DNA of 25,390 bases from an uncultured Bacteroidota bacterium (GTDB lineage Bacteria > Bacteroidota > Bacteroidia > Bacteroidales > P3), in contig URCX01000006.1 of assembly GCA_900546465.1 (NCBI GenBank), forward strand, positions 1 through 25,390, read 5' to 3'. Position 1 is the stretch's first letter. Every line of letters starts with the position of its first letter. The translations under genes were made by a program, and so were the position numbers. This document shows positions 16,912 through 24,600 of this stretch, in pieces. The notes beneath the pieces are model-generated. The model had not been told where the DNA came from and made no database searches. It was given only the letters and a program-made list of their open reading frames with translations.

Positions 16912-16991
16912 ATCTGATTAAAGGAAATCGAGAGACAGAAGTTGTGAGTGTCAGAAGGCACTTCGGGCTATCTGTCTTTCGTTTGTTTTAT

Positions 16992-17915
16992 ATGTTAGAA
17001 CGGCAAGAGGAGTTAAGGCGTTATGATTCCATAGAATTTAAGACGGGAAAGGCGGTTGAGGGCTTTATGGCCGGCTTGCACAAAAGTCCTTTTCATGGTT
17101 TTTCGGTCGAATTTGCAGAGCATAGGTTCTATAATTCGGGAGAATCGACCAAGCATATCGATTGGAAGCTGTTCGCAAAGACCGATAAACTCTTTGTCAA
17201 AAAGTACGAAGCAGAGACGAATTTGCGATGTATGGTGGTCTTGGACACCTCTTCCTCCATGTATTTTCCTTATGATAGAAAGGCGGATTTCAAGAATCCG
17301 ACAAAGTTTTCTTTTTCCGTGTATGCGGCAGCCTGCCTTTGCCATCTTTTTTACAAGCAAAGAGATGCTTTTGCTCTCTCTCTTGTGAGCGAAAACTTGG
17401 AATACTATTCCGAAACAGGGACAAGCTTCGCACATAAACAGCATATCTTTACGCTGTTTGAACAAATTCTAAGCGAGAAAACAAAGAATAAGACAACCGG
17501 AATAGACAAAGCTTTGCATAAACTTGCGGAAGTGCTTCACAAACGCAGCCTTGTTATAATCTTCACAGACCTTTTTTCAGTTGCAACATCGGCAGATGAA
17601 CTGATAGAATCTTTGCAACACTTGACATATAATAAACATGAGATTATTCTGTTTTATGTTTGCGACAAGGCAAAAGAAGTAGAATTGGATTATAAAGAGC
17701 GACCATATCGTTTCATTGATGTGGAAAGCGGGGAGGAAGTAAAGCTTACACCTTCGGAAATAAGGGATAAGTATTGCGAAGAAGTAAAAGCCAAAGCAGA
17801 ATATATAAGAAATCAATGCAATAATATGAAGATTGACTTCATTGAAGCCGATATAAACAAGGGTTTTGATCAAATAATGTTGCCCTATCTTTTGAAAAGG
17901 AGCAGGCTTAAATGA
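16992..17915 (+). CDS. DUF58 domain protein with von Willebrand A-like fold
   Basis: 307 residues from the ATG at 16992; the frame is open to a GTG at 16944 but the family begins near this point. The DUF58 signature is clear: FMAGLHKSPFHGFSVEFAEH (25-44), then HIDWKLFAKTDKLFVKKYE (55-73). A MIDAS-like metal site DTSSSM follows, with Asp85, Ser87 and Ser89. The rest looks like a Rossmann-type vWA domain, with FTDLFS and LFYVCD strands. DUF58 proteins usually sit beside MoxR ATPases and Bat proteins, which act in envelope stress or protein-complex assembly. No MoxR or Bat gene is in this window, so its role here is open. Confidence 0.9.
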   Translation: MLERQEELRRYDSIEFKTGKAVEGFMAGLHKSPFHGFSVEFAEHRFYNSGESTKHIDWKLFAKTDKLFVKKYEAETNLRCMVVLDTSSSMYFPYDRKADFKNPTKFSFSVYAAACLCHLFYKQRDAFALSLVSENLEYYSETGTSFAHKQHIFTLFEQILSEKTKNKTTGIDKALHKLAEVLHKRSLVIIFTDLFSVATSADELIESLQHLTYNKHEIILFYVCDKAKEVELDYKERPYRFIDVESGEEVKLTPSEIRDKYCEEVKAKAEYIRNQCNNMKIDFIEADINKGFDQIMLPYLLKRSRLK

Positions 17916-17956
17916 TAAAAATCCGAGTCAATCTCTTCCAATTCGGTTTTTATTAC

Positions 17957-17964
17957 TACTTTTG
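17957..17964 (+). promoter_or_regulatory. Possible -7 box of the lipoprotein gene at 18030
   Basis: TACTTTTG fits TAnnTTTG and lies 65 bases before the start codon. No matching -33 TTTG is seen. Confidence 0.45.
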
Positions 17965-18029
17965 CAAGGCTGTATTATGCAGATACGGCATAGTGAATTA
18001 GAGATGTATTATAACAAATCATTTTGAAT

Positions 18030-19865
18030 ATGAGAAAGAGAATATTGGGAACAGTGGCTGTTTGTGTGGGAATTGCTTTGCTTGCAGGCTCCTGCGGCAG
18101 CATCAAAACAATGCAAAAGAAGCACAATACTGTAAGGTATCAGATTTCGCCTAACCCTATGGAAGTGCATGGAGACAAAGTTGTCGTTACAATCAACGGA
18201 AACATTCCTGAAAAGTATTTCCAAAAAAATGCCGTCGTTTATTTGCAACCCGTATTGACTTGGGAAACAGGAGAGGTAATTTTGTCTCCTATGAATTTGA
18301 AAGGTTCCAAGGTTGAGGGTAATGGTAAAACGATAGAAAAGGGCAGTGGCGGCAGATTCGTTTACAAAGATACGGTTGCATATCGCCAAGGAATGGAAAG
18401 TGCAAAGCTATATCTTAATCCGATAGCATATAAAGCCAAAGAAGTCAACGAAGCAAATGCCACATGGAGTGAAGCCATGGAAAATCAGGGAGCATTGAAA
18501 CTTGGAAATGTAAAGATAGCCGAAGGCGTAAACTCGACTTCCAACAGGGTGGATATAAGAGGTGATTTGAGCATGGCACCTGCCAATTACGCAGTGAATA
18601 CTGACGAAATAATGACAACCGACATTTATTTCACAGTTAATATGGCATCGCTTAATTGGGATAATAAGCTCAATAAAAAGATGGATGCCAAAAGAAGCTA
18701 TGAAAGCATGAAGAGTTACATCGTTAACAATCAAATACCACGTCAGATATTTGTCAACGCATGGGCTTCACCCGAGGGAGAAGAAAGTTTCAACATTGGA
18801 TTATCCAAAAAAAGAGCCGAAACAACCGTAAATTTGGTTGATAGAATGTTGACAGAAGCCTTGACGGAAAGAGCTAAAGCCGAAAATATAAAGAAGAACG
18901 ACATAAAGAAATACGTTGAACAGGCAAAACAAGACGTTGTCATAACTTCAAGTGCCAAGGGAGAAGACTGGGAAAACTTCGTACGTTTGGTGGAAGGTTC
19001 TTCTTTGAAAGAAAAGAATACTGTCATCAACGTTGTCAAATCTCAACCTGACAAAATAAGAAGAGAACAAGAAATAAGGAATATGTCAGTCGTATTCAGC
19101 CAAATTGAAGAGGAAATACTGCCTACGCTACGTAGAGGAGAGATTGCCTTCAACTTCTCCGGAGTGCAAAAAACAGAGCAGGAAATAGCCAAGATGGCAG
19201 TATCCGACCCGGACAAACTTACCTATGACGAACTTATGTATGCAGCTACTCTCACACATAACTACGCAAGCAAACTTCAAATATATACCGCAGCAACCGA
19301 ACGTTTCGCTTCCGAATGGGGAGCATGGAACAATGCCGGAGCTGTTGCCCTTTATTTGAATCAACTCGAAGACGCAAAAAGATTTCTTGAAACAGCAGAT
19401 AAGCTATCTCCAAACAACGGAGAAATACTATCCAATCTTGCACTTCTAAGCCTTGCAAACAAAGATGTCAATGCTGCAAACGACTATATCCAACAGTCGG
19501 TAGCCGCAGGCAATGAGCAAGCTCAAATGAACGAAGCAATCATTCTTATCAAACAAGGCAAATACGAAGAAGCTGCCGAGAAACTTGATGGAAGAAAATG
19601 CACTTACAATCTTGCACTTTTGCAACTTTTGACCGGTAATACAGGCAATGCAATAAGAACGTTGGATTGCTGCATGGATCAAACAGCGGAAGTATATTAT
19701 TTGAGAGCAGTATGCTACGCTCGCTTGGACGATGTTCCCGGTTTGACCAAGAACTTGAAAGAGGCTTGCAAACAAGAACCTGCTTACAAGTACCAAGCTA
19801 AAAATGATTTGGAATTCAAGAGATACCTATCCTTGATAGAGTTTCAAAACATAGTGAACAATTAG
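18030..19865 (+). CDS. Lipoprotein with OmpA-like segment and TPR-like C-terminal half
   Basis: 611 residues from the ATG at 18030 (a TTG two codons upstream is unlikely). Residues 1-21 are a lipoprotein signal peptide and Cys22 follows AGS, so it is probably an outer-membrane lipoprotein. Residues about 22-230 are beta-rich. Around 235-265 the text QIFVNAWASPEGEESFN then LSKKRAETT resembles the OmpA-type peptidoglycan-binding pattern (GYxSPEGxxxxNxxLSxxRA). However, it is followed by an unusual charged insertion (about 270-345) before the strand EIRNMSVVFSQ. Residues from about 390 to the end form helical hairpins of TPR type (AWNNAGAVALYLNQLEDAKR, SNLALLSLANKDVNAANDYI). A structural or cargo-assembly role in the envelope is plausible; no close named family is recognised. 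It has its own terminator. Confidence 0.85.
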   Translation: MRKRILGTVAVCVGIALLAGSCGSIKTMQKKHNTVRYQISPNPMEVHGDKVVVTINGNIPEKYFQKNAVVYLQPVLTWETGEVILSPMNLKGSKVEGNGKTIEKGSGGRFVYKDTVAYRQGMESAKLYLNPIAYKAKEVNEANATWSEAMENQGALKLGNVKIAEGVNSTSNRVDIRGDLSMAPANYAVNTDEIMTTDIYFTVNMASLNWDNKLNKKMDAKRSYESMKSYIVNNQIPRQIFVNAWASPEGEESFNIGLSKKRAETTVNLVDRMLTEALTERAKAENIKKNDIKKYVEQAKQDVVITSSAKGEDWENFVRLVEGSSLKEKNTVINVVKSQPDKIRREQEIRNMSVVFSQIEEEILPTLRRGEIAFNFSGVQKTEQEIAKMAVSDPDKLTYDELMYAATLTHNYASKLQIYTAATERFASEWGAWNNAGAVALYLNQLEDAKRFLETADKLSPNNGEILSNLALLSLANKDVNAANDYIQQSVAAGNEQAQMNEAIILIKQGKYEEAAEKLDGRKCTYNLALLQLLTGNTGNAIRTLDCCMDQTAEVYYLRAVCYARLDDVPGLTKNLKEACKQEPAYKYQAKNDLEFKRYLSLIEFQNIVNN

Positions 19866-19894
19866 AAGATTCTTTTTCATATTAGTTTTAGAGA

Positions 19895-19929
19895 CAGAGG
19901 TAGAAACTTTCGTTTCTGCCTCTGCTTTT
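19895..19929 (+). terminator. Terminator after the 18030 lipoprotein gene
   Basis: Bases 19895-19907 pair with 19912-19924 (13 pairs, one G-T) around a 4-base loop, followed by CTTTTA. It lies in the convergent gap before the RelA/SpoT gene. Confidence 0.88.
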
Positions 19930-20032
19930 ATGTTTCCGAATATTCACTCTGCCATTGTGAGGTAAAAAAACAGACAATGCCCGTTTCCGTAACAAGTATC
20001 TTGGTTTTATTTCACGATATCTTTGAAAAGAA

Positions 20033-21913
20033 TTACCCTTTTGCCTCTTCCGTCATCACCTCCTCGACACTCTCTATCTTATAGATGTGAGAGATAATAT
20101 CCTCCAACTCTCCGAAAGAATGTATGCCGAAGCCTATGCGACAATCGACAATAAAATCCTCCGTAATCGTATGGAGGCTTGTCATAGAAAGTCCGAGCCT
20201 GTTGGTTATGCAGTCGGTCAAATCGCTTAACAAGTGATACCTGTCCACTGCCTTGATGTGAATACAAATCGGATAAAGCAAGTCTTTCTCCTCACGGAAG
20301 TCCACCGATACTATGCTGTCCCCATACTGTGATGCAAGCCGTATGGCAACAGGGCAATTCCTCTTATGTATGCTCACACTGCCGTCTGTCTCCTTGAAAC
20401 CTACCACCTCTTCGCCCGGAATAGGAAGACAATGCGGACATCTTTCGTAAGGCGGACAATACGTCTTTGAAAGAAATGTCTTCAAATGCCTCTTCGCTTT
20501 ATAAGTAAGTACATGATCAATCCAATCCGCCTGTGGTTCAACCTCATTATCCGGATCTATCTCTATGCAATCGCCACGTCGCAGTTCTGTTTTGACGGAA
20601 CATAATTTTCCGTTAATGCGTGCAACCTTGGCATGCAGCCCCAACTTGCTGTGAATTTCAAATGCAAAGTCCAAAGCAGTCGCCCGCTTAGGCAGAATAA
20701 CCGACTTGCCTTTCGGGGTGAACACCATTATGTCATCATTATAGAAAGAGGTTACAACGTTTTCTATGAAACCATCCTGCAAACCGTGATATGCTATATC
20801 TTTCAAGACCTCTTTGAATTTCTCTAACCATATTGCTATATTCCCCTCCGTTCTTGACGATACACAACCAAGACTTGAATCCCTAAGCATTCTCTCACTG
20901 CCAATATGAACCTCCTCCCATTTTCCTTTTTCGGAAAGAAGTTTCAAGTGAAAACTCTGATAACCGTTCTCCTTAGGATTATCCACATAATTGGAAATAC
21001 TTCCCGGTTTTTCCTTGAAGCTGTCCGTAAGTAGCGAATATATAAAAAGACAAGTGTTTTTCTCCGTCAGTTTCAAAGTCTCAGGGAAGATGATATTCAC
21101 ATAATGCTTGAAATCTATGTGTTGGAAATCATTCTGCTCCTTTTGCATTTTTCGCCAAATGCTGTAAGGCATACGATACTCCGTTTCAATCCTTGCCTCT
21201 ACTCCATGAGAAGAAAGGATTTTCTCTATCTGTCCTACAAAAATATCAAGAGCCTCCCTGTTATCCTCTCTGTCCTTTTGCAACATCTCCTCCATTTGAG
21301 CGTACTCACGAGGACAGCGATAACGAAAGCTCAAGTTCTCCAACTCTGTCTTTATACGGTACAAACCAAGACGATTGGCAAGAGGTGCATAAATATAATC
21401 CGTTTCACCCGCAATCTTCATTTGTTTATCGGGACGCATGCTTTCAAGCGTCCGCATATTATGCAGACGATCCGCCAGTTTTACGAGAATTGCCCTGATA
21501 TCATACTTCATCGAGTCCAACATCTGCTTGAAATTATCCAACTGCTTGGACATTTCATAATGTTCTTTCTTCTGTTTGGTAACCACCTTCACAAGAAAAG
21601 CCACATCACTGCCGAAACGTTCCTCTATGTCATCAATCGTATAAGGAGTATCCTCGACAACATCATGCAGAAAAGCCGCCATAACCGGATTAGCACCCAA
21701 CATCATCTCCTCTGCCACGATACGGGCAACCGCAATGGGGTGAATGATATATGGTTCACCTGTTTTACGTTTCTGATTTCTGTGAGCCTCCGACGCCAAG
21801 CGGAAAGCCTCCTTTATCTTCTGTAATTCCTCCTGCGAAACCCTGCGAGCCATTACCTCGAATATAGCTTCCGCATCAGCCTCTATCCCTTTGCTGTAAT
21901 CCTTCTCTGCCAT
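20033..21913 (-). CDS. RelA/SpoT homolog, probably (p)ppGpp hydrolase only
   Basis: 626 residues with the long RSH layout: HD hydrolase (about 30-190), synthetase-like domain (about 240-350), TGS (391-450), zinc-finger-like Cys segment (486-520) and ACT (about 548-625). The hydrolase looks intact: His58 in YIIHP, His83-Asp84 in FLHDVVEDTP, and Asp148 in VKLADRLHN. The synthetase does not. At the G-loop the usual RxKSxxS reads EYRMPYS (245-251). The catalytic Asp and following Arg of the DLxAIR strand are replaced in FKHYVN (268-273). EVQIRT reads EVHIGS (334-339). The NGYQS segment (316-320) is kept. The protein probably degrades (p)ppGpp and cannot make it, so a separate synthetase should exist elsewhere. 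No clear promoter box is seen. Confidence 0.92.
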   Translation of the reverse strand: MAEKDYSKGIEADAEAIFEVMARRVSQEELQKIKEAFRLASEAHRNQKRKTGEPYIIHPIAVARIVAEEMMLGANPVMAAFLHDVVEDTPYTIDDIEERFGSDVAFLVKVVTKQKKEHYEMSKQLDNFKQMLDSMKYDIRAILVKLADRLHNMRTLESMRPDKQMKIAGETDYIYAPLANRLGLYRIKTELENLSFRYRCPREYAQMEEMLQKDREDNREALDIFVGQIEKILSSHGVEARIETEYRMPYSIWRKMQKEQNDFQHIDFKHYVNIIFPETLKLTEKNTCLFIYSLLTDSFKEKPGSISNYVDNPKENGYQSFHLKLLSEKGKWEEVHIGSERMLRDSSLGCVSSRTEGNIAIWLEKFKEVLKDIAYHGLQDGFIENVVTSFYNDDIMVFTPKGKSVILPKRATALDFAFEIHSKLGLHAKVARINGKLCSVKTELRRGDCIEIDPDNEVEPQADWIDHVLTYKAKRHLKTFLSKTYCPPYERCPHCLPIPGEEVVGFKETDGSVSIHKRNCPVAIRLASQYGDSIVSVDFREEKDLLYPICIHIKAVDRYHLLSDLTDCITNRLGLSMTSLHTITEDFIVDCRIGFGIHSFGELEDIISHIYKIESVEEVMTEEAKG

Positions 21914-22238
21914 ACAATATCGCTATTTTCTTTCTCCATTTATCCACTCCTGTAGAACGGAAAGTTTCAACTTATATTACCCCGCAAACACTCACGAAAC
22001 AATTTCCATCAAAGCAAACACAAACAAGTAAACACCCTCCCTTGTTTTTTACTTTGCGAAAAATAGATTTCTTATCGTCTGTTTGAATGATTAAATGTTG
22101 CAATTAGCAGATGAAATCAAGAAAAAGATAATCTACCAAAGGAAAGCAATACTTATTATACCGTTTTTTGTACTTTTGCAATCGTACATAGGTTTCAATA
22201 GTGAATATAATAACTGAAACAATAAAAACAGTGGATGA
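21914..22238. other. Divergent intergenic region upstream of the TPR gene
   Basis: About 325 bases without a gene. The part 21990-22045 is low in G and rich in CAAA repeats. A plus-strand -7 box is at 22171-22178. I see no hairpin or other structure of note, and no convincing minus-strand promoter for the RelA/SpoT gene. Confidence 0.6.
22171..22178 (+). promoter_or_regulatory. Possible -7 box of the TPR gene
   Basis: TACTTTTG, fitting TAnnTTTG, lies 60 bases before the start codon. The -33 position lacks TTTG. Confidence 0.5.
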
Positions 22239-23375
22239 ATGAAAAGAACAGTATTATTTATTCTGAGCCTTGCTGTCGCAATCGGACTACAGGCACAATC
22301 GCAAGAAATAAATAACGATAATAAAACAATAAGCAAAGCCGAAGAATACTTGACAAAAGCCAAAATATTCTCTGAAAGCGATCAAGTTGATTCTGTCGTA
22401 TATTATCTTGTTGAACGTTCGTTACTTGATACCACCAATATGGAATGGCTTGGTGATGTTGCATTGTTTTACATTGACATAATGCATATCTCAGGTCTTG
22501 CTTCGGAAGACTGTAACAGAGGTAGAAAGTTCGGAGATACGGTTTCGGCAGATGATGATTCCGATTGGATACAGATCTATTGCAATATAGGAGACGTTTA
22601 TTGGATTAGAGGAAATCACGATAAAGCCATGTTTTATTTCAATAAAGCAATTGAAATTGGAGAGCAGAATCTAAATAAAAATTGTCTTTGTTTATCATCT
22701 TTATATAGACAAATGGGATTCCTTTATTTTGTAAAGCAAGACTATGATAAGGCTCTTGAATCTTCTCACAAAGCAAGAAAGATATACGAGCAGGTTTACG
22801 ATAAAACAAATTTGGATTTAGCAAGTATATACGAGCAATTAGGGCACATTTACGCCGACAAGAATGACAATGGCAACTCTTTACTTTATTATCATAAAGC
22901 AGAGGAAATTTACAAGCAAATATCCGGTAAAAAGAGTCGCGATTTTGCATTTATATCTCTCTGTTTAGGAGAGGAATACCATAATCTCAAGGACTATGAC
23001 AAAGCATTACAATACTATCATACGGCAAGAAAAATAAAGGAACAGTTTGGCGATAAAGAGTCCTTAGAATTACAATATATATATAGTGCTTTGGGGCGTG
23101 CTTATACTGACACAAAGAAATATAATAAAGCATTGCGTTACTATGGTAAGGTAATGAAAATAGAAGAAACATACTATGGTTCCAACTCCCCTGCTTTGGT
23201 AGATGTCTATTCCTACATCGGAGATATTTACTTTTATAAAGCCGAATATCACAAGGCATTGCAATATCTCAACAAAGCATTAACCATTTCTCGAGAAGAA
23301 TTTGACGAAGAAGATTCTAAGATCATTCAAATAAAGGAGCGAATTGACACAATAGAGCGAATGAGGAAATATTAA
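22239..23375 (+). CDS. Exported protein with six tetratricopeptide repeats
   Basis: 378 residues. Residues 1-20 form a signal peptide (ending LQAQ), so the protein is exported, probably to the periplasm. Six TPR units follow at an exact 42-residue spacing. Their matching helix-A positions fall at residues 117, 159, 201, 243, 285 and 327 (IGDVYW, MGFLYF, LGHIYA, LGEEYH, LGRAYT, IGDIYF). Each is followed by a YDKAL-like helix B. The 42-residue period is that of the TPR_12/kinesin-light-chain type. No output domain such as a kinase or DNA-binding part follows the repeats; the protein ends at a short Arg/Lys-rich helix. In Bacteroidetes such repeats often precede a regulator domain, so this is a stand-alone binding scaffold. 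Confidence 0.88.
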   Translation: MKRTVLFILSLAVAIGLQAQSQEINNDNKTISKAEEYLTKAKIFSESDQVDSVVYYLVERSLLDTTNMEWLGDVALFYIDIMHISGLASEDCNRGRKFGDTVSADDDSDWIQIYCNIGDVYWIRGNHDKAMFYFNKAIEIGEQNLNKNCLCLSSLYRQMGFLYFVKQDYDKALESSHKARKIYEQVYDKTNLDLASIYEQLGHIYADKNDNGNSLLYYHKAEEIYKQISGKKSRDFAFISLCLGEEYHNLKDYDKALQYYHTARKIKEQFGDKESLELQYIYSALGRAYTDTKKYNKALRYYGKVMKIEETYYGSNSPALVDVYSYIGDIYFYKAEYHKALQYLNKALTISREEFDEEDSKIIQIKERIDTIERMRKY

Positions 23376-23416
23376 ATCGTCATTTGTATCCAATCTTTGT
23401 TTGAACAAAGAAAAAT

Positions 23417-23460
23417 AAAACGCCGTTCCGAAAAAATAGAACGGCGTTTTAATTTTTTCT
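23417..23460. terminator. Strong bidirectional terminator; copy B of the dispersed repeat
   Basis: AAAACGCCGTTC at 23417-23428 pairs perfectly with 23439-23450 around a 10-base loop. T-runs occur on both sides (ATTTTTT on the plus strand, TTTTATTTTTC on the minus strand), which suits the convergent TPR and LuxE-like genes. The sequence from 23417 to 23476 matches the repeat at 8776-8834 in inverted orientation. Confidence 0.88.
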
Positions 23461-23484
23461 TTCGGCCTTTCGATTTCGTCAAAG

Positions 23485-23509
23485 GGCGTTTCCGCATTAC
23501 GGAAACGCC
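23485..23509 (-). terminator. Second hairpin downstream of the LuxE-like gene
   Basis: A perfect 10-bp stem, 23485-23494 with 23500-23509, with a 5-base loop. On the minus strand it is followed by CCCTTTG, a poor T-run, so it is at most an accessory terminator in front of the stronger one at 23417-23450. Confidence 0.6.
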
Positions 23510-23542
23510 GTTTCGCTGATAGGGTGAAGATGATGAATGTTT

Positions 23543-24529
23543 TCAAAGTTCATACATAAGGTTGCAGCCTTTGATGGCGGCATTATCCAATCTGCCCGAT
23601 ATTTCAAAACTACCGTCCTTGTGTTTTCTGCCGATGTCCTCTGTTGCAATGAAACTGCAAGTGTCTATGTTTGCAAGGTCGGTTATATTGATAACTCCTG
23701 CTTTTCCTATTGAACAATCGGAGAAAGGGTCATTCACTTCCTTTATATCTACCCTCATTTGATTGGGGCAACAGAACGAACCATCTGCTTTGGAATAGGC
23801 TTGCGAGAAAAGTTCACACATTCCGTACTCGGAAGCAATGCTTTGCACTCCCAAGGATTGGCAAAGTATTTTATGGAGTTCTTGTTTCGGCAGTTCTTTG
23901 CGACGCCCTTTCATGCCTCCGGTCTCAAATACGGTGGTATGTTGCAATTTGAAGTTGTATGCTTCTGCCAAATCCAATAATGCATAGCTGACACCGAAAA
24001 GAATTGTTGGGATATTGAGAGATTCATTGTGTAAAAGAATGTCTCGTATTTTTTCTACTTTGTGTGGATAAAAACCGCTTTCGGAGTATTTGCTTCGAGA
24101 GATAAGTCCTTGCATCATATAGACGAGAGAGGAATTTCCTTGTTGTTGATAGTTGGGTAACAGGGCAATGAAACAATAGTTTTCGGTTTTGCCAAAGAAT
24201 TGTTCAAAGTTGGAAAGAAAGCTTCTTTCATAAAGGTCGAATGTTCTTATCCAATGCCTGCTTACTGTGGCGGAAGATGTTCCCGAACTTTTGAAAAACG
24301 CAATGGGTTCTTCTTTGAAGCTGACGACTTTATGTGTTCTGAAAAAGCTTATCGGCAAAAAAGGAATATCTTTACGAGAATTTACGCTATTTATTCCCTT
24401 TCCGAGCAAGCCGCACCAGCGGGAATAAACATCATTATTCCGATATTGGTATCGAAATACGTCCAAACATAGTTTGTCAAATTCTTCATCGGACTGCAAA
24501 TCGAATATTCTTTCTCTCATCTCTTCCAT
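23543..24529 (-). CDS. LuxE/PaaK-like acyl-protein synthetase family protein
   Basis: 328 residues, soluble. It looks like an acyl- or aryl-activating enzyme of the ANL type related to LuxE. The Ser/Thr/Gly phosphate loop is KSSGTSS at 80-86, the central motif is ETGGMKGRRKEL (202-213), SEYGM is at 233-237, TEDIG at 296-300 and GRLDNAAIKG at 312-321. The usual ANL C-terminal lid domain is missing, as in LuxE. Cys322 lies seven residues from the end; LuxE carries an acylated Cys near its own C-terminus, so this could be equivalent, but that is an inference. No luxC/luxD, coenzyme-A ligase or polysaccharide genes are adjacent. The substrate is unknown. Confidence 0.82.
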   Translation of the reverse strand: MEEMRERIFDLQSDEEFDKLCLDVFRYQYRNNDVYSRWCGLLGKGINSVNSRKDIPFLPISFFRTHKVVSFKEEPIAFFKSSGTSSATVSRHWIRTFDLYERSFLSNFEQFFGKTENYCFIALLPNYQQQGNSSLVYMMQGLISRSKYSESGFYPHKVEKIRDILLHNESLNIPTILFGVSYALLDLAEAYNFKLQHTTVFETGGMKGRRKELPKQELHKILCQSLGVQSIASEYGMCELFSQAYSKADGSFCCPNQMRVDIKEVNDPFSDCSIGKAGVINITDLANIDTCSFIATEDIGRKHKDGSFEISGRLDNAAIKGCNLMYEL

Positions 24530-24547
24530 TGCTACCCATATTTGTTG

Positions 24548-24563
24548 TAATTTTGCAAACGTA
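24548..24563. promoter_or_regulatory. Abutting divergent -7 boxes for mrdA and the LuxE-like gene
   Basis: TAATTTTG (plus strand, 24548-24555) directly adjoins TACGTTTG on the minus strand (complement of 24556-24563). Each fits TAnnTTTG and points to the gene on its own side. Neither has a clear TTTG at -33. Polymerase could not sit on both at once. Confidence 0.5.
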
Positions 24564-24600
24564 TGAAAAAGGCTTCGATTATATACGAGTCAAGAAAAAA

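Noticed and set aside
21104..21826. A 240-codon plus-strand open frame opposite the RelA/SpoT gene
   Set aside because: It is antisense to the HD hydrolase domain; its Leu/His-rich translation has no family features.
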